Notes: generated by a model not told the origin, from the letters alone. 64,000 nt of DNA from Leptothoe spongobia TAU-MAC 1115 (GCF_018739885.1 NZ_JADOES010000004.1:109277-173276), one strand, 5' to 3'; shown: positions 41,836 to 52,220, counted from the first letter of the stretch. Numbers and translations: made by a program.

Positions 41836-44016
41836 TCAACTTTTCAGTTGCTGTATTTGTTTTTTGAGTGCAGCTATTTCAGCATCCATCTTGTCTTTAA
41901 GTTCAGTTATTTCAGAATCTTTTTCAAGTTTTAATTCCTTTAAACCGCCTATGGCTAATGCACCAAATTCGGCATATTTTAAGGTCAGAGTAGACTGGTT
42001 ATCTTGTGGATCTTTTATTTCACCTACCAGTGTAGGAAATAGGGGTTGAATGTCCTGGGCTACAAAACCAATTTTCTTTGCTTTAGATCCAGGATTATCT
42101 TTCCAGCGATAATTTTTTACCTCTAACTGCATAATACGATTGAGAATATTTACCTCATTATCAATGTCAGTCTTTAAACGCATATCTGATACAGCATCCC
42201 AGTTGGTATCCCCATCCCATCGGATCGTTTTGTTAGTTCCGTGTTTTGTCTTCTGAAGATAAAAATATAGATTTTCTCCGTCCATATACATCCTGAATTG
42301 ATTGGTGCCTGTGGTAAGTCCAAAATCACCGTTTACAGTTAGTTTTCGATTAGGAGATGTAGTTCCAATACCAACTTTGTTCCCTAGGGCATTAATACAT
42401 AAGGGTTTGCCAGCATGGGATTGTATCCAACTATAGTTTGCGTGGTATCCCAACCGTAGGTGAGATGAGTTAGTTGGACCTAAGATTAGGGTGTTACCAT
42501 CAGCACCTTGTTGTGTATTAATAACGTGTAGTTTTGCTCCTGGATCAGTCGTCCCAATGCCAACTTTGCCATCACTACCTCGGACAAAGAGTTCCTTTCC
42601 ATTCCGGCCAATTAAAACATTTGATTTGTCACCAGAATCTCGATTCAGGTAAAGGTGCTTACCATTAGTCTTGGCATTGATATTCCAACCGCTGGGCCAG
42701 CCAATAAATTGTAATTGCCCCATACCACTGTTACTAAATGCAAAATCTGCAAAATCAGTAGCAGAATTGGCAACTTTAAATCTGGCAGCACCAACATCTG
42801 TAGTCCCGACGCTGAGTCTCCCAGCAAATGATGAATTACCTGCTCCTTTCACAGCCAACCCACCATTGGCTGCTGTAGTCAGCAGCATTCTTTCGTTAGC
42901 CCCCCCACTATCTCGCCAGGAATGTTTACCATTGGCTGCATAAAATAACGTACTGTTATTGATACCTAGACCATAACCATCCCACAGTTGAAGCTTGAGA
43001 TTGTTACTCGTATTACCGTCTTCAAATATGATTTGCTGAGCACCTGGCACCTTAAGTTTGCCACTGACCTTGATACTGCCTGCAAATGTAGATTCACCAG
43101 TCCCAGCTACAGAAAGATTACTTGAGAAGGAGGCTGTACCCGTGACTGAGAGATTTGCTAAAGAAGACGTGCCAGCAACTGACAGATTCCCTGATACGGT
43201 GGTGCTGCCCTGCACTGTCAACTGGTTATTGCCTGAGGGAGCAGAACCAACACCCACCTTGCCATCTTTATCAATGACGATGCGATCGCTTAGATTGCTG
43301 TAATCCGCATCTGCACCGGATGCTATATTCAGAGAGGCTCTATTACCACCTACATCTTTGCGGTAGATCCGCCAGGTATAGGCATACCCACTATTCTGGA
43401 ACAGAATTCCCTGAGAGTTTGCATTGTTTGTCACCCGTAATGCCAGTTCACCACCGTTGACTGTCAACTTGTGAGCAGGATTAGCACCATCCCCAATGCC
43501 AATAGCACCACTAAACGCTGCGTTCCCCGTCACTTTCAATTGCTCAGTACCAGGGGCCGTGCCAATGCCGACCTTCCCGCTCCCATCTATCCCAAACAAC
43601 GGCTGTTGATTAATTGCATCAATCTTGAGTACCGCCTGCTGGGCAACAGACTGCTGAATATGGAGCTGAGCCACTGGCTGGGCTGTGTTGAATCCTACCT
43701 TGCCACTGCCACTTTCAACAAAGAGTCTACTGCTACCTGTATCTCCACCGGTTGAGAGATTAAATCCTAACTGAGCACTGTCCGGCTGCTGGTTAATGCG
43801 CCAGGTATGGGTATCGTCGTTATAAAAGTCCAACAAATTTTGGGTGGTCCCCTGAGCCATAACTTTAAGGGGAATGTCTTCTCCCGATGGCTTACTAATG
43901 CCGTCATCACTGCCATTGAGCACCGAATCAATGAAGGCTTTGAAGTCTTCTTCCGAGGGTTTGGCCCCTGTCTTGAATAGTTCGTAGAGGTTTTCTCTAG
44001 ATTGTGTGTCTACCAT
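41836..44016 (-). CDS. eCIS tail fibre with peptidase S74 chaperone domain
   Basis: A 726-residue fibre. The N-terminal 130 residues match the other fibre (LFKTGAKPSEEDFKAFIDSVLN, DDTHTWRINQQP). The shaft is made of GKVGIGT and S-V-T-G-T/S-V-A-G-T repeats. The C-terminus is an intramolecular chaperone of the peptidase S74 type with the Ser-Lys dyad in SDMRLK (Ser610, Lys615), then IGFVAQDIQPLFP and a coiled coil. S74 domains trimerise the fibre and then cut themselves off. This predicts a matured trimer lacking the last ~117 residues. Confidence 0.88.
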   Translation of the reverse strand: MVDTQSRENLYELFKTGAKPSEEDFKAFIDSVLNGSDDGISKPSGEDIPLKVMAQGTTQNLLDFYNDDTHTWRINQQPDSAQLGFNLSTGGDTGSSRLFVESGSGKVGFNTAQPVAQLHIQQSVAQQAVLKIDAINQQPLFGIDGSGKVGIGTAPGTEQLKVTGNAAFSGAIGIGDGANPAHKLTVNGGELALRVTNNANSQGILFQNSGYAYTWRIYRKDVGGNRASLNIASGADADYSNLSDRIVIDKDGKVGVGSAPSGNNQLTVQGSTTVSGNLSVAGTSSLANLSVTGTASFSSNLSVAGTGESTFAGSIKVSGKLKVPGAQQIIFEDGNTSNNLKLQLWDGYGLGINNSTLFYAANGKHSWRDSGGANERMLLTTAANGGLAVKGAGNSSFAGRLSVGTTDVGAARFKVANSATDFADFAFSNSGMGQLQFIGWPSGWNINAKTNGKHLYLNRDSGDKSNVLIGRNGKELFVRGSDGKVGIGTTDPGAKLHVINTQQGADGNTLILGPTNSSHLRLGYHANYSWIQSHAGKPLCINALGNKVGIGTTSPNRKLTVNGDFGLTTGTNQFRMYMDGENLYFYLQKTKHGTNKTIRWDGDTNWDAVSDMRLKTDIDNEVNILNRIMQLEVKNYRWKDNPGSKAKKIGFVAQDIQPLFPTLVGEIKDPQDNQSTLTLKYAEFGALAIGGLKELKLEKDSEITELKDKMDAEIAALKKQIQQLKS

Positions 44017-44054
44017 GGTGATATCTCGGGAAAGGGGGAAGGGGGAAGGGACGG

Positions 44055-47000
44055 TTACTTGAGGATAAAATCTAGATCGATAATCATATAGTCAATGCCT
44101 TCAAAGGCTTCTTCTTCATAGTCTTCGGTGGTGATAATGTCGATAATGTGAGTTGGGGCTGAGACCAAAATTGAATCGGGGCGGCGCACTTGGGCCAGAT
44201 TGGTAGTATTGACCTGGAGCGTGGCACTGTCTTGTTGGTCCTCATCGACAAAGGATTGTTCTATAAGCTTCAGATTTGTCACATAGTCAACATAGGGTCG
44301 GGTTTCCACAAAATGAATTACGGTTGAACTGTGAATGGAGCTACCAAAGGAAATGTCAGCCTGTTTTTCATAGGCCCAGGGGGATAAAAATTGGACCAGT
44401 TCTTGATTGATCTGTTGGAGGTAGTAGCCTTGTTCATATCCCTCTCTCAACCGTACGCCGATGCGGTATTTGATCTGCTCATAGCGGGGATTTTTGACTA
44501 CGACATTAACAAAGGGTGAGGTGTGCGCCTGGAGGAACGTCTCAATTTCTTTTAGTAGGTAGAGGGGGGCTTTGGGCTCTAGGGGAAAGAAGGGAGCGGT
44601 ATTGGAAATATCGGGGATTACCACTACGGTGACCTGGGCAGCACCGGGAACATTGTTTTGATCTGCTTGGGAGAGACATTTGGCTTTGTAAATCTGGGGA
44701 AAATTCTCTAGCACCAGATGTTCGTAATCCCAACGAGTGAGTGCTCGTTGTTTGTGGCGCAATCGCTCGCTGACGCGGGTATAAAAGGCTTCTGGGGCTT
44801 CTTGACCACGACCTTTGAAAGAGCTGTAGGGCTGTTCAATGGTTTGAATGACTGGAACTCGCTCAACCAGGGTCTGGATGGACTTGGCTGCTAAGGGTTG
44901 GTTGAAATGGTCGGGGGCATTGCCTTGATTCACAAAGGTGGCTTTGACCGCTTGGGCGCGAATATCCAGGGTGTCTGGAATGGCGGTGGCATTGTCAGCC
45001 ACGGTGGCTCGGAGCCAGTGCAAACCACCGGGTAACAAATGATTGTCAGCGGTGGCTTCAGCCGGTATCTGAAACCGGAAAATGCCTGAATCTACCAGCC
45101 CGTTGGTATTATCAGATAGCACTTCAGTATCTTGGAGGGGATACCAGCGATCGCAACTCAAATAACTCCACTGGATCGGCGGATTAGACAGTTCCACATC
45201 CGCACTCCCGGCCACCATCTGGAACAACACGGTCAATAGTTGGGGAGGCTGTAAATCTCGAACACCAATAAAGAGCTCCCCTGCCAGATCATATTGGGGC
45301 AACAAAAAGAAGTGGCCATCATCATCCCCACAGGTGCGGAAAATATCCACATAGCCAAAGGGATGGAGCTGAAAAATTTGATCGAGGGCATGCTCCGGTG
45401 GCGAAGCCGACAGATCGATCTCTACAGAGGCCTTATAGTCGAGAGAGATGGCCTTAATCTCTGGAGTATAGGGCGGATACACCGCCAGGGAATTGATGGC
45501 GGTATCAGTGGACCGAGCCACTTTATTGAGTACCAACGGATAGAGATTGTGCAAAAAATCAGGGCTGCTTAGCTCCAGCTTGAAATAGCGAGGCTGCTCT
45601 AGCAGGTCATCCAGGGTGAAATTCTCTGGTGCAGTCTGGGTGTAGTTGGCAATGGCCTCAAAACTAGCTTTGCCATAGTCCAGGGTCATCTGCGGGGCCA
45701 ATGGTGACGAGTCTCCACTCCCCTGGACATCATCATCCGCTAGAACAAATAAAGGCTGGGTTTTGACCTGACGCCAGCTACGATTGAGCAGCAGCTGCAG
45801 CTGGGCCTGAAAACTGTTGTTTTCAATATTGTCTGGAGCATTGGCAAGAGCAACATTACAATAGGCGCGATAATTCTCCGCTAAATCATCGGGTAGCCCC
45901 ATCCAATCAATATGGAGCGACAGGTCATCAAGCTTTTTATAGGCAATTTCTGGATGGTAGAAATAAAAGCCAGCACCAGCTTTAGGGCTGGATCCAAAGG
46001 GTTCAAAGGGGCTCTTGGTGCTGAGGGTAGAGCGATCGTTGCGCAGCTGTAGGGTTTGAATATCTTTGGCGGCGACCTGCAGGTTAACCCGCTCTAAACA
46101 AAGCCCCTGGAGTGCTTCATAGTGGGCGGCAATATTGCCTTTATTTTTTGATGGCTCAGGTCCCTTCAGGGCAATTTTAACCACCGGGTAGGGGGTGGTA
46201 AAGGTACTGGCGGACTTATCTGGTGGTGGTGGCGCGATCGCCACCTGATCTGCCTCCACCGTAAAGCTAAACTTCAGACTATTGGGATAGATACCTGTAG
46301 CAGAATAGTGATGAATTGGTTCAGTCCAAACGGAGTCTTTTTGCATGGAGCCCACTTGTTTTACCTGGGCTTCGCGATCGCTAAGCGTTGCCGTAATCTG
46401 ATAAATATTGCCCGTATTCCACGCCAGATAATGGCCCACATCAGCCGCAGCAAAGCGAATATCTTCATCGGCAGAAATCACTACGCTGCTCATATCCAAC
46501 GCCGCTATGGTGGCCAGGGAGGTTAAGGTAATCTCATCGTATTTTTTAATGACGTTATCCACCGGTGGCAAATAGCCCCAATAGTTCACCTCCACATTGC
46601 GAGCGTTGGCATATCGGCGGATCTGGTAAATGGTGCCATCCGCCAGCATCAGAAACTTGTTGACATCATTGGCTTTAAACCGGTTGGCGGTAGTCGATAC
46701 CGAGCGCCCATCGTCACTGAGGGTAAGCCCCGTGATCTCGTGATAGCTGCCGTCGATTTCTAGGGTTTGGTATTTAGCAATTTGCTCAGTCGGAGCCAGC
46801 TGCCCCACTGCTTCCAGCTTTACCTCATCTGCTGCCCGTACTTCTGTAATTTCGTAGAGAGTGCCATCTCGAAAGTGAAGATACCGCCCCTCATCCTCAT
46901 CCTCAAACATCACCTCTGGCGGAGTGGTGTAAACCGGCGATAGACCATCGGGTTGATGCACCTTTAGGGGTTCTTCTAACAGAAAATCTCCCACTTGAAA

Positions 47001-48692
47001 GGTAAGGGCTGCCCCTGCCATGGAGAGCCATTCCTGGGCACTGCTAATGGCCACCTCAAAGGGAATCTCCCCCCGCTCCACCATGTCCGTGAGGATACCC
47101 CGGTTAAAGGTTTCTGCTTGACAGGATAGGGTGACAGTAATCTCGCGGGTGCCTTCTGACAACAATAAAACGGGGGATGTAATGGCCACTCCAATGTCTT
47201 GAGGCACCGTTGCAGGCACATCAGCCTCAGGCAGATTGGCGCTAAAGGTGTTAAACCGTTTGAGCTGGGCAAATTCTCCTGGTTCAGCCTCGGCAATACC
47301 TGCCGCAGAAATGGCCTGGATTTCCATCCGGCCAATGAGGGGATAGGTAAAGCCTCGCTTTTTGGATTGGGCCTTTTCTAACAGGCGATACACTTCCTCC
47401 CAGTCGGTCTCGGCAGCATCTTCATTAGCATTGATTTCCATAATGGTTTGGAAATCTTCAACGCTCATAAACAACTGGTCTTGAATATATTGGGCTGCAG
47501 TTTGGGGCGTAATCGGGGCAGTAGAGTCCGGTGCCAGAGCCGCTAGCAGGTTAGCCAGGGTAATCTGACCACCATCGGGTAGCAGTGGTAGGGCATCCCT
47601 GGGGTTAGGATCTCCCAAAGCTAGCTGCACCATGGCTGTAAAGGCGATGTCTGGATTGGTGTAAGTAGGGCTACGGTGTTCTGCTTTGAGGGTGAGTTTG
47701 CGATCGCGATTAATCTTTTTCCGATAGGCCTTTTCCACCAGCTCGTAAACCTGATCCCATTCTGAATCCATCGGCGGCGTCGCCTCACGATCACCCTGTT
47801 GCTTCTGAATTTCGCGATCGTGAATGTCTAAACAATATTGAAAGTCTTCAATGGATGCAAAACACAGCTGGTTGAGAATATACTGCTGCTGCGGTGCTGT
47901 CACCTGATCCAGGGTGTACCCTTTAATCGATTGAAATAGCGATCGCACATGGGCTCCATCATAGGGGATATCTTCAGGCTCCCCAGACGGATAGTTGGGC
48001 AGAGCATCTCCCTGGTTTGGAGTCCCCACCGCCCATTGCAGCATGTTTTCAAAAGCTTCACTGTTGCGATCGCCTTGCAAATGAATCGCTTTGAGATCAA
48101 TATAGGCTTTATCCACCGCCAGGGTCTTTACACTGGCCACCTGGGCCTGATTGAGATAGATATCCTCATCTAGCAAATACTGTTGGTCCACGCCCTGACT
48201 ATCAGGACCAGCACTTAAGCGCGTCCCTTGCTGCAGCAAATGAATTGTTTCCCCTGGGTCCAGACCAAAAATCACATGGACTTGATCAGCAATAGCGGGT
48301 CTTTCCGTCAGCCTTAAAACATCACGATAATAAAAATCTAAATACCGCTGGGTCAGCTCCTTAAACTGTTGCTGCGGATATTGAAATAATTTTAGGAAGG
48401 TTAAAAATAATGCCAAGTGAGGCGAGACCGACGGGTCGTCATCTGTAACATCGTCTGAATGCTCAAGATAATCCAGCATTTGCTGAATATCCCCTGAAAA
48501 GAAACCAGACCAATCTCCGTCCAATTGATTTGACAGATTGAAGTAGCCTAGCTGTTTAGCATAGGTTTGAGCAAACCTGAGACCATCTTCCAGGGTCCGC
48601 TCATCCACCGCCACATAGTCCGGTTGCAATGCCCTCAGCAACCGTTGACGTTGGCCAGTGCCATCTCTAAAATTGTGAGCCTTTAATTCCAT
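44055..48692 (-). CDS. eCIS baseplate J-like protein, Afp11-like
   Basis: A 1545-residue protein. The N-terminal third has an eCIS Afp11-like start (RQRLLRALQPDYVAVDERTLEDGLRFA, YFNLSNQLDGDWSGFF). The C-terminal third carries the baseplate J/gp47-like region (FYTRVSERLRHKQRALTRWDYEHLVLENFPQIYKAKCLS) and ends in a strand-rich cap. The middle is beta-rich with repeated LADGTIYQI / WNTGNIYQI / FRDGTLYEI units. It is the largest ORF of the cluster and would form the baseplate with Afp12. It lies between the PAAR-like tip gene and the S74 fibre. Confidence 0.85.
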   Translation of the reverse strand: MELKAHNFRDGTGQRQRLLRALQPDYVAVDERTLEDGLRFAQTYAKQLGYFNLSNQLDGDWSGFFSGDIQQMLDYLEHSDDVTDDDPSVSPHLALFLTFLKLFQYPQQQFKELTQRYLDFYYRDVLRLTERPAIADQVHVIFGLDPGETIHLLQQGTRLSAGPDSQGVDQQYLLDEDIYLNQAQVASVKTLAVDKAYIDLKAIHLQGDRNSEAFENMLQWAVGTPNQGDALPNYPSGEPEDIPYDGAHVRSLFQSIKGYTLDQVTAPQQQYILNQLCFASIEDFQYCLDIHDREIQKQQGDREATPPMDSEWDQVYELVEKAYRKKINRDRKLTLKAEHRSPTYTNPDIAFTAMVQLALGDPNPRDALPLLPDGGQITLANLLAALAPDSTAPITPQTAAQYIQDQLFMSVEDFQTIMEINANEDAAETDWEEVYRLLEKAQSKKRGFTYPLIGRMEIQAISAAGIAEAEPGEFAQLKRFNTFSANLPEADVPATVPQDIGVAITSPVLLLSEGTREITVTLSCQAETFNRGILTDMVERGEIPFEVAISSAQEWLSMAGAALTFQVGDFLLEEPLKVHQPDGLSPVYTTPPEVMFEDEDEGRYLHFRDGTLYEITEVRAADEVKLEAVGQLAPTEQIAKYQTLEIDGSYHEITGLTLSDDGRSVSTTANRFKANDVNKFLMLADGTIYQIRRYANARNVEVNYWGYLPPVDNVIKKYDEITLTSLATIAALDMSSVVISADEDIRFAAADVGHYLAWNTGNIYQITATLSDREAQVKQVGSMQKDSVWTEPIHHYSATGIYPNSLKFSFTVEADQVAIAPPPPDKSASTFTTPYPVVKIALKGPEPSKNKGNIAAHYEALQGLCLERVNLQVAAKDIQTLQLRNDRSTLSTKSPFEPFGSSPKAGAGFYFYHPEIAYKKLDDLSLHIDWMGLPDDLAENYRAYCNVALANAPDNIENNSFQAQLQLLLNRSWRQVKTQPLFVLADDDVQGSGDSSPLAPQMTLDYGKASFEAIANYTQTAPENFTLDDLLEQPRYFKLELSSPDFLHNLYPLVLNKVARSTDTAINSLAVYPPYTPEIKAISLDYKASVEIDLSASPPEHALDQIFQLHPFGYVDIFRTCGDDDGHFFLLPQYDLAGELFIGVRDLQPPQLLTVLFQMVAGSADVELSNPPIQWSYLSCDRWYPLQDTEVLSDNTNGLVDSGIFRFQIPAEATADNHLLPGGLHWLRATVADNATAIPDTLDIRAQAVKATFVNQGNAPDHFNQPLAAKSIQTLVERVPVIQTIEQPYSSFKGRGQEAPEAFYTRVSERLRHKQRALTRWDYEHLVLENFPQIYKAKCLSQADQNNVPGAAQVTVVVIPDISNTAPFFPLEPKAPLYLLKEIETFLQAHTSPFVNVVVKNPRYEQIKYRIGVRLREGYEQGYYLQQINQELVQFLSPWAYEKQADISFGSSIHSSTVIHFVETRPYVDYVTNLKLIEQSFVDEDQQDSATLQVNTTNLAQVRRPDSILVSAPTHIIDIITTEDYEEEAFEGIDYMIIDLDFILK

Positions 48693-48720
48693 CGTTTAAT
48701 CAACATTAAATTCGGATACA

Positions 48721-49143
48721 TTAAGTCCCTTTCCACTTGTCATTTGTCGTTTCAAAGGTGCCATTGCCTGGATATTGCGGATTGGGATCCGAGGCCCCTG
48801 TGGAGGGATCCACAGCCGGTTGCTGCACCTCAAGCTTTGCCGTAAACAAACTTCCCTTTAGCAATATCGGCTTGCCACCACTCTTTGTCTTAGTGGTCGT
48901 TTGATCAGCGCCTAAGCCATCAATCTTTAGGGTGCCAGTGCCCGGTGTGGTAAATGACCCCATCGTGTAAGAACAACCTGGCACAGAAACATTTGTTTCA
49001 TCTCCTTCAATGCAGATAGCGCTGCCATTGAGGGTGGATTTCCCCCCCCCTGTCATTGAGCCGTCCTGGACAGACACCGTCGCCAGGGCAAAAGCAGGAT
49101 TAAACTTTACCGTATCCCCATCAATCAGAATAAAATCAGCCAT
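48721..49143 (-). CDS. PAAR-like spike tip, Afp10-like
   Basis: A 140-residue beta-rich protein (MADFILIDGDTVKFNPAFA…GSMTGGGKSTLNGSAICIEGDE…VPGCSYTMGSFTTPGTGTLKI) with the length and place of Afp10/PAAR-like tips, between gp25 and the Afp11-like gene. The repeated turn-strand pattern and Cys residues suit a sharpened cone on the VgrG-like spike. The C-terminal 30 residues are polar and could be disordered. No classic PAAR motif is seen. Confidence 0.72.
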   Translation of the reverse strand: MADFILIDGDTVKFNPAFALATVSVQDGSMTGGGKSTLNGSAICIEGDETNVSVPGCSYTMGSFTTPGTGTLKIDGLGADQTTTKTKSGGKPILLKGSLFTAKLEVQQPAVDPSTGASDPNPQYPGNGTFETTNDKWKGT

Positions 49144-49165
49144 CGTTTTTACCGTGCTTTATGCC

Positions 49166-49573
49166 TTAACTGACTGCCTCATTTAAATAAAACGGATAAA
49201 CAAAGTTGAACCGAGAGTTGGTAGACCGAATCGTATAGTCAATATTAATCAGCAACAAACCAGGTTCAGTCTCACTTTCAGCAATAGCAATCCGGTCAAC
49301 CTTAATGCGGGGCTCATGGTAGAGCAATGCATCAGCCACAATACCGCGAATACTGGTAATCACCCCCTGTCGGACTTCTTCAAAAAGGAACTGACTCAGC
49401 TCACAGCCAAACGTGGGTTGCATAAAACGCTCCCCTGGATAGGTAGACAAGATAATATTCAAGCTTTGAGCAATATCATCTTCATCAGAAACCATCGCTA
49501 CCTGAGCCGTTTCTCGATTAAATTGAGGCGGAAAGCCCCAACCTGTCCCTAAAAATGAGCTACCTGTTGCCAT
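49166..49573 (-). CDS. gp25-like baseplate wedge protein, Afp9-like
   Basis: A 135-residue protein of the phage T4 gp25 (lysozyme-like wedge) family: FPPQFNRETAQVAMVSDEDDIAQSLNIILSTYPGERFMQPTFGCELSQFLFEE is the diagnostic stretch, with the E-P-R box at LLYHEPRIKVDRI. GTG 49576 directly precedes the ATG at 49573. It connects the spike hub to the sheath platform. It is followed after 22 bases by the tip gene. Confidence 0.93.
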   Translation of the reverse strand: MATGSSFLGTGWGFPPQFNRETAQVAMVSDEDDIAQSLNIILSTYPGERFMQPTFGCELSQFLFEEVRQGVITSIRGIVADALLYHEPRIKVDRIAIAESETEPGLLLINIDYTIRSTNSRFNFVYPFYLNEAVS

Positions 49574-49584
49574 CACCCTTCACA

Positions 49585-51282
49585 CTAGATAACATCGACC
49601 GCTTTGCCTTCAATCTTCACATTGCCAGATGCTTTAATATTGATATCCTTACTGCTGCTGAGCTGTATCCCGTCTTTATTCATCACCAATGTATTTCCAT
49701 GTTTGTCCGTTAACTGGATACTTTCATCATCTTTCTTATCCGTTAAAACAATCTTATTTTTTCCTGGCGTCTCAAGGGTAATCGACTCTTGATCATCGGT
49801 ATCATCCAATGTGACTTGGAGATTTTTCTTAGTAACAATCCCTTTCAAAAAATTATCTTCATCCACCGTCCAGGGCGGGACATTCTTCTTGCTGTACAGC
49901 GCCCCTAAAATGATGGCCTGTCGCGGATCATCATGGAGAAAACCTAGTACCACTTCATCATTTAGCTCCGGCCTAAAAAAGGTCCCCCGATTAGCGCCAG
50001 CATCTAAGGTTGCTAATCGGGCCCAGATGAGTTCACCTGCGGCATTGTCTTTGCTGGAAAGGGCTGGTACTTTCACCCTGACCCGATACTTATTCTCCTT
50101 ATCCTCCTCGTACTTATCCACAATGCCAATTTGCAAACCGTTAACCACCGGCACCAGACCCGAGGCCGGCATCTCCGTAATATCTTGATTTTGGGAAAAC
50201 CAATCAGCGGCCATGCCAAACTGCACATCAGTTTGCCAACCCTCTTTACTCACCTGGTGACGAATACCTGACACCAGGGTTTTGCCATTAAACCGATCGC
50301 TAACACCAGCAATTTCCACCACATCCCCAGGCTTAGTATTGGTCAAGCCCGGCACCCGGAATCGCCCCCTGAGCATGGATAAGCGAGTCTTCTCCATTTT
50401 GGCATTGGCCCAGGTTTGCATTTCACTAGGTGATAGCTCCAGACCTGTAATTAAATTGTAGTTATCGGCACCAATGGTGGCTGCTAACTCGTCAGGTTTT
50501 AGGTTACCTGGCAAGGATGTACTGTCCTTGCCAGTGACAGCCGTGGCCAATGCTTGGGTGGTTACATCCCAGGACTGACTGGAGATAGCCCCATACTGAT
50601 GTTGAATATCAGCCTCCATCTCCAGGCTATAGATGGTGGTTGAGCCATATTCAGCCGTAAAAGCCACTGATTTGGCCGCCATTTCTGTCTTTGTGGGAGA
50701 CATGACCGTTATCTTGCCATCATCTACGATCACCCAAAGCCCATTAGCATCTGCCCGAGCGATCATAAAATCCCAATCGGTGCAGTAGTATTGCACCATC
50801 TCCCCATGTTCAGATGTGGACTTCGAAATATCTCCCACCTCTAACTTCGCAGTCTCAATAATTTTTTGAATAATCTCACTGTCCGTAATCTTTTTATCTG
50901 GAGATTTCTTAAACACCATATTTTTTCGCTGGGTGGTCAGCTTAATGGCAGCATCCTTTAGATATAAATGTAGATAGGATTGATAAGGATTAAAGCTAGC
51001 CTCAACCGCATGCTTCACCACAATGCCTTTGAAAACAGTTTCATCCTTACTCTGTTGTTCATAGCGCAGTTGAATTTCAATTTCTTGACCTGGCGCAAAA
51101 AAGTCATTATTACTAATGGGAAACGTCTGCTCACTGGCACTCCCATCAATCAAGGTGATTTGGGCCGATGGAATCCGATTGACATCCTTAACAATGTCAA
51201 CATGGACTACCCCAAACTTCGGGTCCATGGGCTTCTTACCCTGAGTCAGGTTCAAAAACGTTATCGTGACGGGGCCAGGCAT
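49585..51282 (-). CDS. VgrG-like central spike, Afp8-like
   Basis: A 565-residue spike. Residues 1-350 resemble the phage gpD/VgrG hub (RIPSAQITLIDGS, VQYYCTDWDFMIARADANGLWV), about 370-460 an OB fold (IGIVDKYEEDKENKYRVRVKVP, DEVVLGFLHDDPRQAIILGALY), and 480-565 a repeated beta-prism (DKKDDESIQLTDKHGNTLVMNKDGIQLSSSKDINIKASG). These carry the PAAR-like tip. It sits next to LysM and gp25 in the usual eCIS order. Confidence 0.92.
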   Translation of the reverse strand: MPGPVTITFLNLTQGKKPMDPKFGVVHVDIVKDVNRIPSAQITLIDGSASEQTFPISNNDFFAPGQEIEIQLRYEQQSKDETVFKGIVVKHAVEASFNPYQSYLHLYLKDAAIKLTTQRKNMVFKKSPDKKITDSEIIQKIIETAKLEVGDISKSTSEHGEMVQYYCTDWDFMIARADANGLWVIVDDGKITVMSPTKTEMAAKSVAFTAEYGSTTIYSLEMEADIQHQYGAISSQSWDVTTQALATAVTGKDSTSLPGNLKPDELAATIGADNYNLITGLELSPSEMQTWANAKMEKTRLSMLRGRFRVPGLTNTKPGDVVEIAGVSDRFNGKTLVSGIRHQVSKEGWQTDVQFGMAADWFSQNQDITEMPASGLVPVVNGLQIGIVDKYEEDKENKYRVRVKVPALSSKDNAAGELIWARLATLDAGANRGTFFRPELNDEVVLGFLHDDPRQAIILGALYSKKNVPPWTVDEDNFLKGIVTKKNLQVTLDDTDDQESITLETPGKNKIVLTDKKDDESIQLTDKHGNTLVMNKDGIQLSSSKDINIKASGNVKIEGKAVDVI

Positions 51283-51336
51283 CTTGTGATTTACATGTCT
51301 CCTTAGGGACTAGCTTTGATCAAGCAACAGGTTTGG

Positions 51337-52059
51337 TTAAGAAGAACGAACGGGTGGAAAATTCAGTTTGCTGCCCGGCTTGAGCTTCCTAAAATTGTTT
51401 AGCTTATTCGCCTGGGCAATTTGAATATAGTAATTGGGATCTCGATAAATGCGATTGGCCATTAGGGGTAGGGTATCTCCACTGATCACGGTGCGAGTGT
51501 GGGTTAAATCGGGCGAGCTTTTGCCTTCTTCCTTGAGGCGTTTTGACTCCTCAATGTCTTCAATAAAAACAGTATCAAGTTCGGCGCGAATGGCAATGCC
51601 ACTACGGCTAAACAAGGTGTAATTGACGGTGACTGACGCTAAGCGACAGTCAAACTGTAGATCGCCCCACTCAATGCGTAGATACCTGGGTGCATGGATC
51701 TCACCATCCATACGGGTTGTCAGGTCTAAAAACTCTTCAACCCGATCCTTCACCGTAGTTCTGGGAAAGGGCCCCACCGACGACAGACCTGCAAACAAAC
51801 CAGCCGTAGCACTAGAATCATCTATCGTGAATTTTAGAGATAAATTTCTAGAACGGGTGAGAGCATACTGGGCACTCAATCCACTGGAATTTATTCCCTG
51901 GCTGGTTTGATAGTCATTGGTATAGGTAAACGAGTAAGACTCAGGGTTAAACATGACCTCATAGGTCTTGGCGAATAACCCCTGCCGCTCAGGGTTCAGG
52001 TACGCGAGTATCTTTAATTTTTCTAAGGTTTTACCTCGGAGAGCCCCTAATACAGTCAT
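51337..52059 (-). CDS. LysM baseplate adaptor, Afp7-like
   Basis: A 240-residue protein. The N-terminal domain is eCIS-specific (LEKLKILAYLNPERQGLFAKTYEVMFNPESYSFTYTNDYQT). The C-terminus is a LysM module (HTRTVISGDTLPLMANRIYRDPNYYIQIAQANKLNNFRKLKPGSKLNFPP). It corresponds to T4 gp53/Afp7, which joins the tube end to the spike hub. Its start overlaps the DUF5908 stop (ATGA), so the two are translationally coupled. Confidence 0.92.
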   Translation of the reverse strand: MTVLGALRGKTLEKLKILAYLNPERQGLFAKTYEVMFNPESYSFTYTNDYQTSQGINSSGLSAQYALTRSRNLSLKFTIDDSSATAGLFAGLSSVGPFPRTTVKDRVEEFLDLTTRMDGEIHAPRYLRIEWGDLQFDCRLASVTVNYTLFSRSGIAIRAELDTVFIEDIEESKRLKEEGKSSPDLTHTRTVISGDTLPLMANRIYRDPNYYIQIAQANKLNNFRKLKPGSKLNFPPVRSS

Positions 52060-52220
52060 CTTTCTCGTTTCCGTTCCAATATTTTTAAGACCTGTGCGAC
52101 GCAGGCCGCAATGATGGCATCAGTTCCACCAGCACTAGGCTGAGAGCCAGCACTGTCGGACTGACCAGCATGATCAACAATCGTTGTACGAATGATTAAC
52201 TCTCTGATTTCAACCGGCAT
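52056..52220 (-). CDS. DUF5908 small eCIS protein
   Basis: A 54-residue protein read directly from the minus strand: ATG at 52220, TGA at 52058-52056. It begins MPVEIRELIIRTTIVD, the signature of DUF5908 proteins that accompany eCIS tube/LysM genes, and ends in a basic helix (VLKILERKRER). The TGA overlaps the LysM gene's ATG by ATGA. Its function in the particle is not known; it may be a small baseplate or assembly factor in the Afp6-like position. Confidence 0.85.
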   Translation of the reverse strand: MPVEIRELIIRTTIVDHAGQSDSAGSQPSAGGTDAIIAACVAQVLKILERKRER

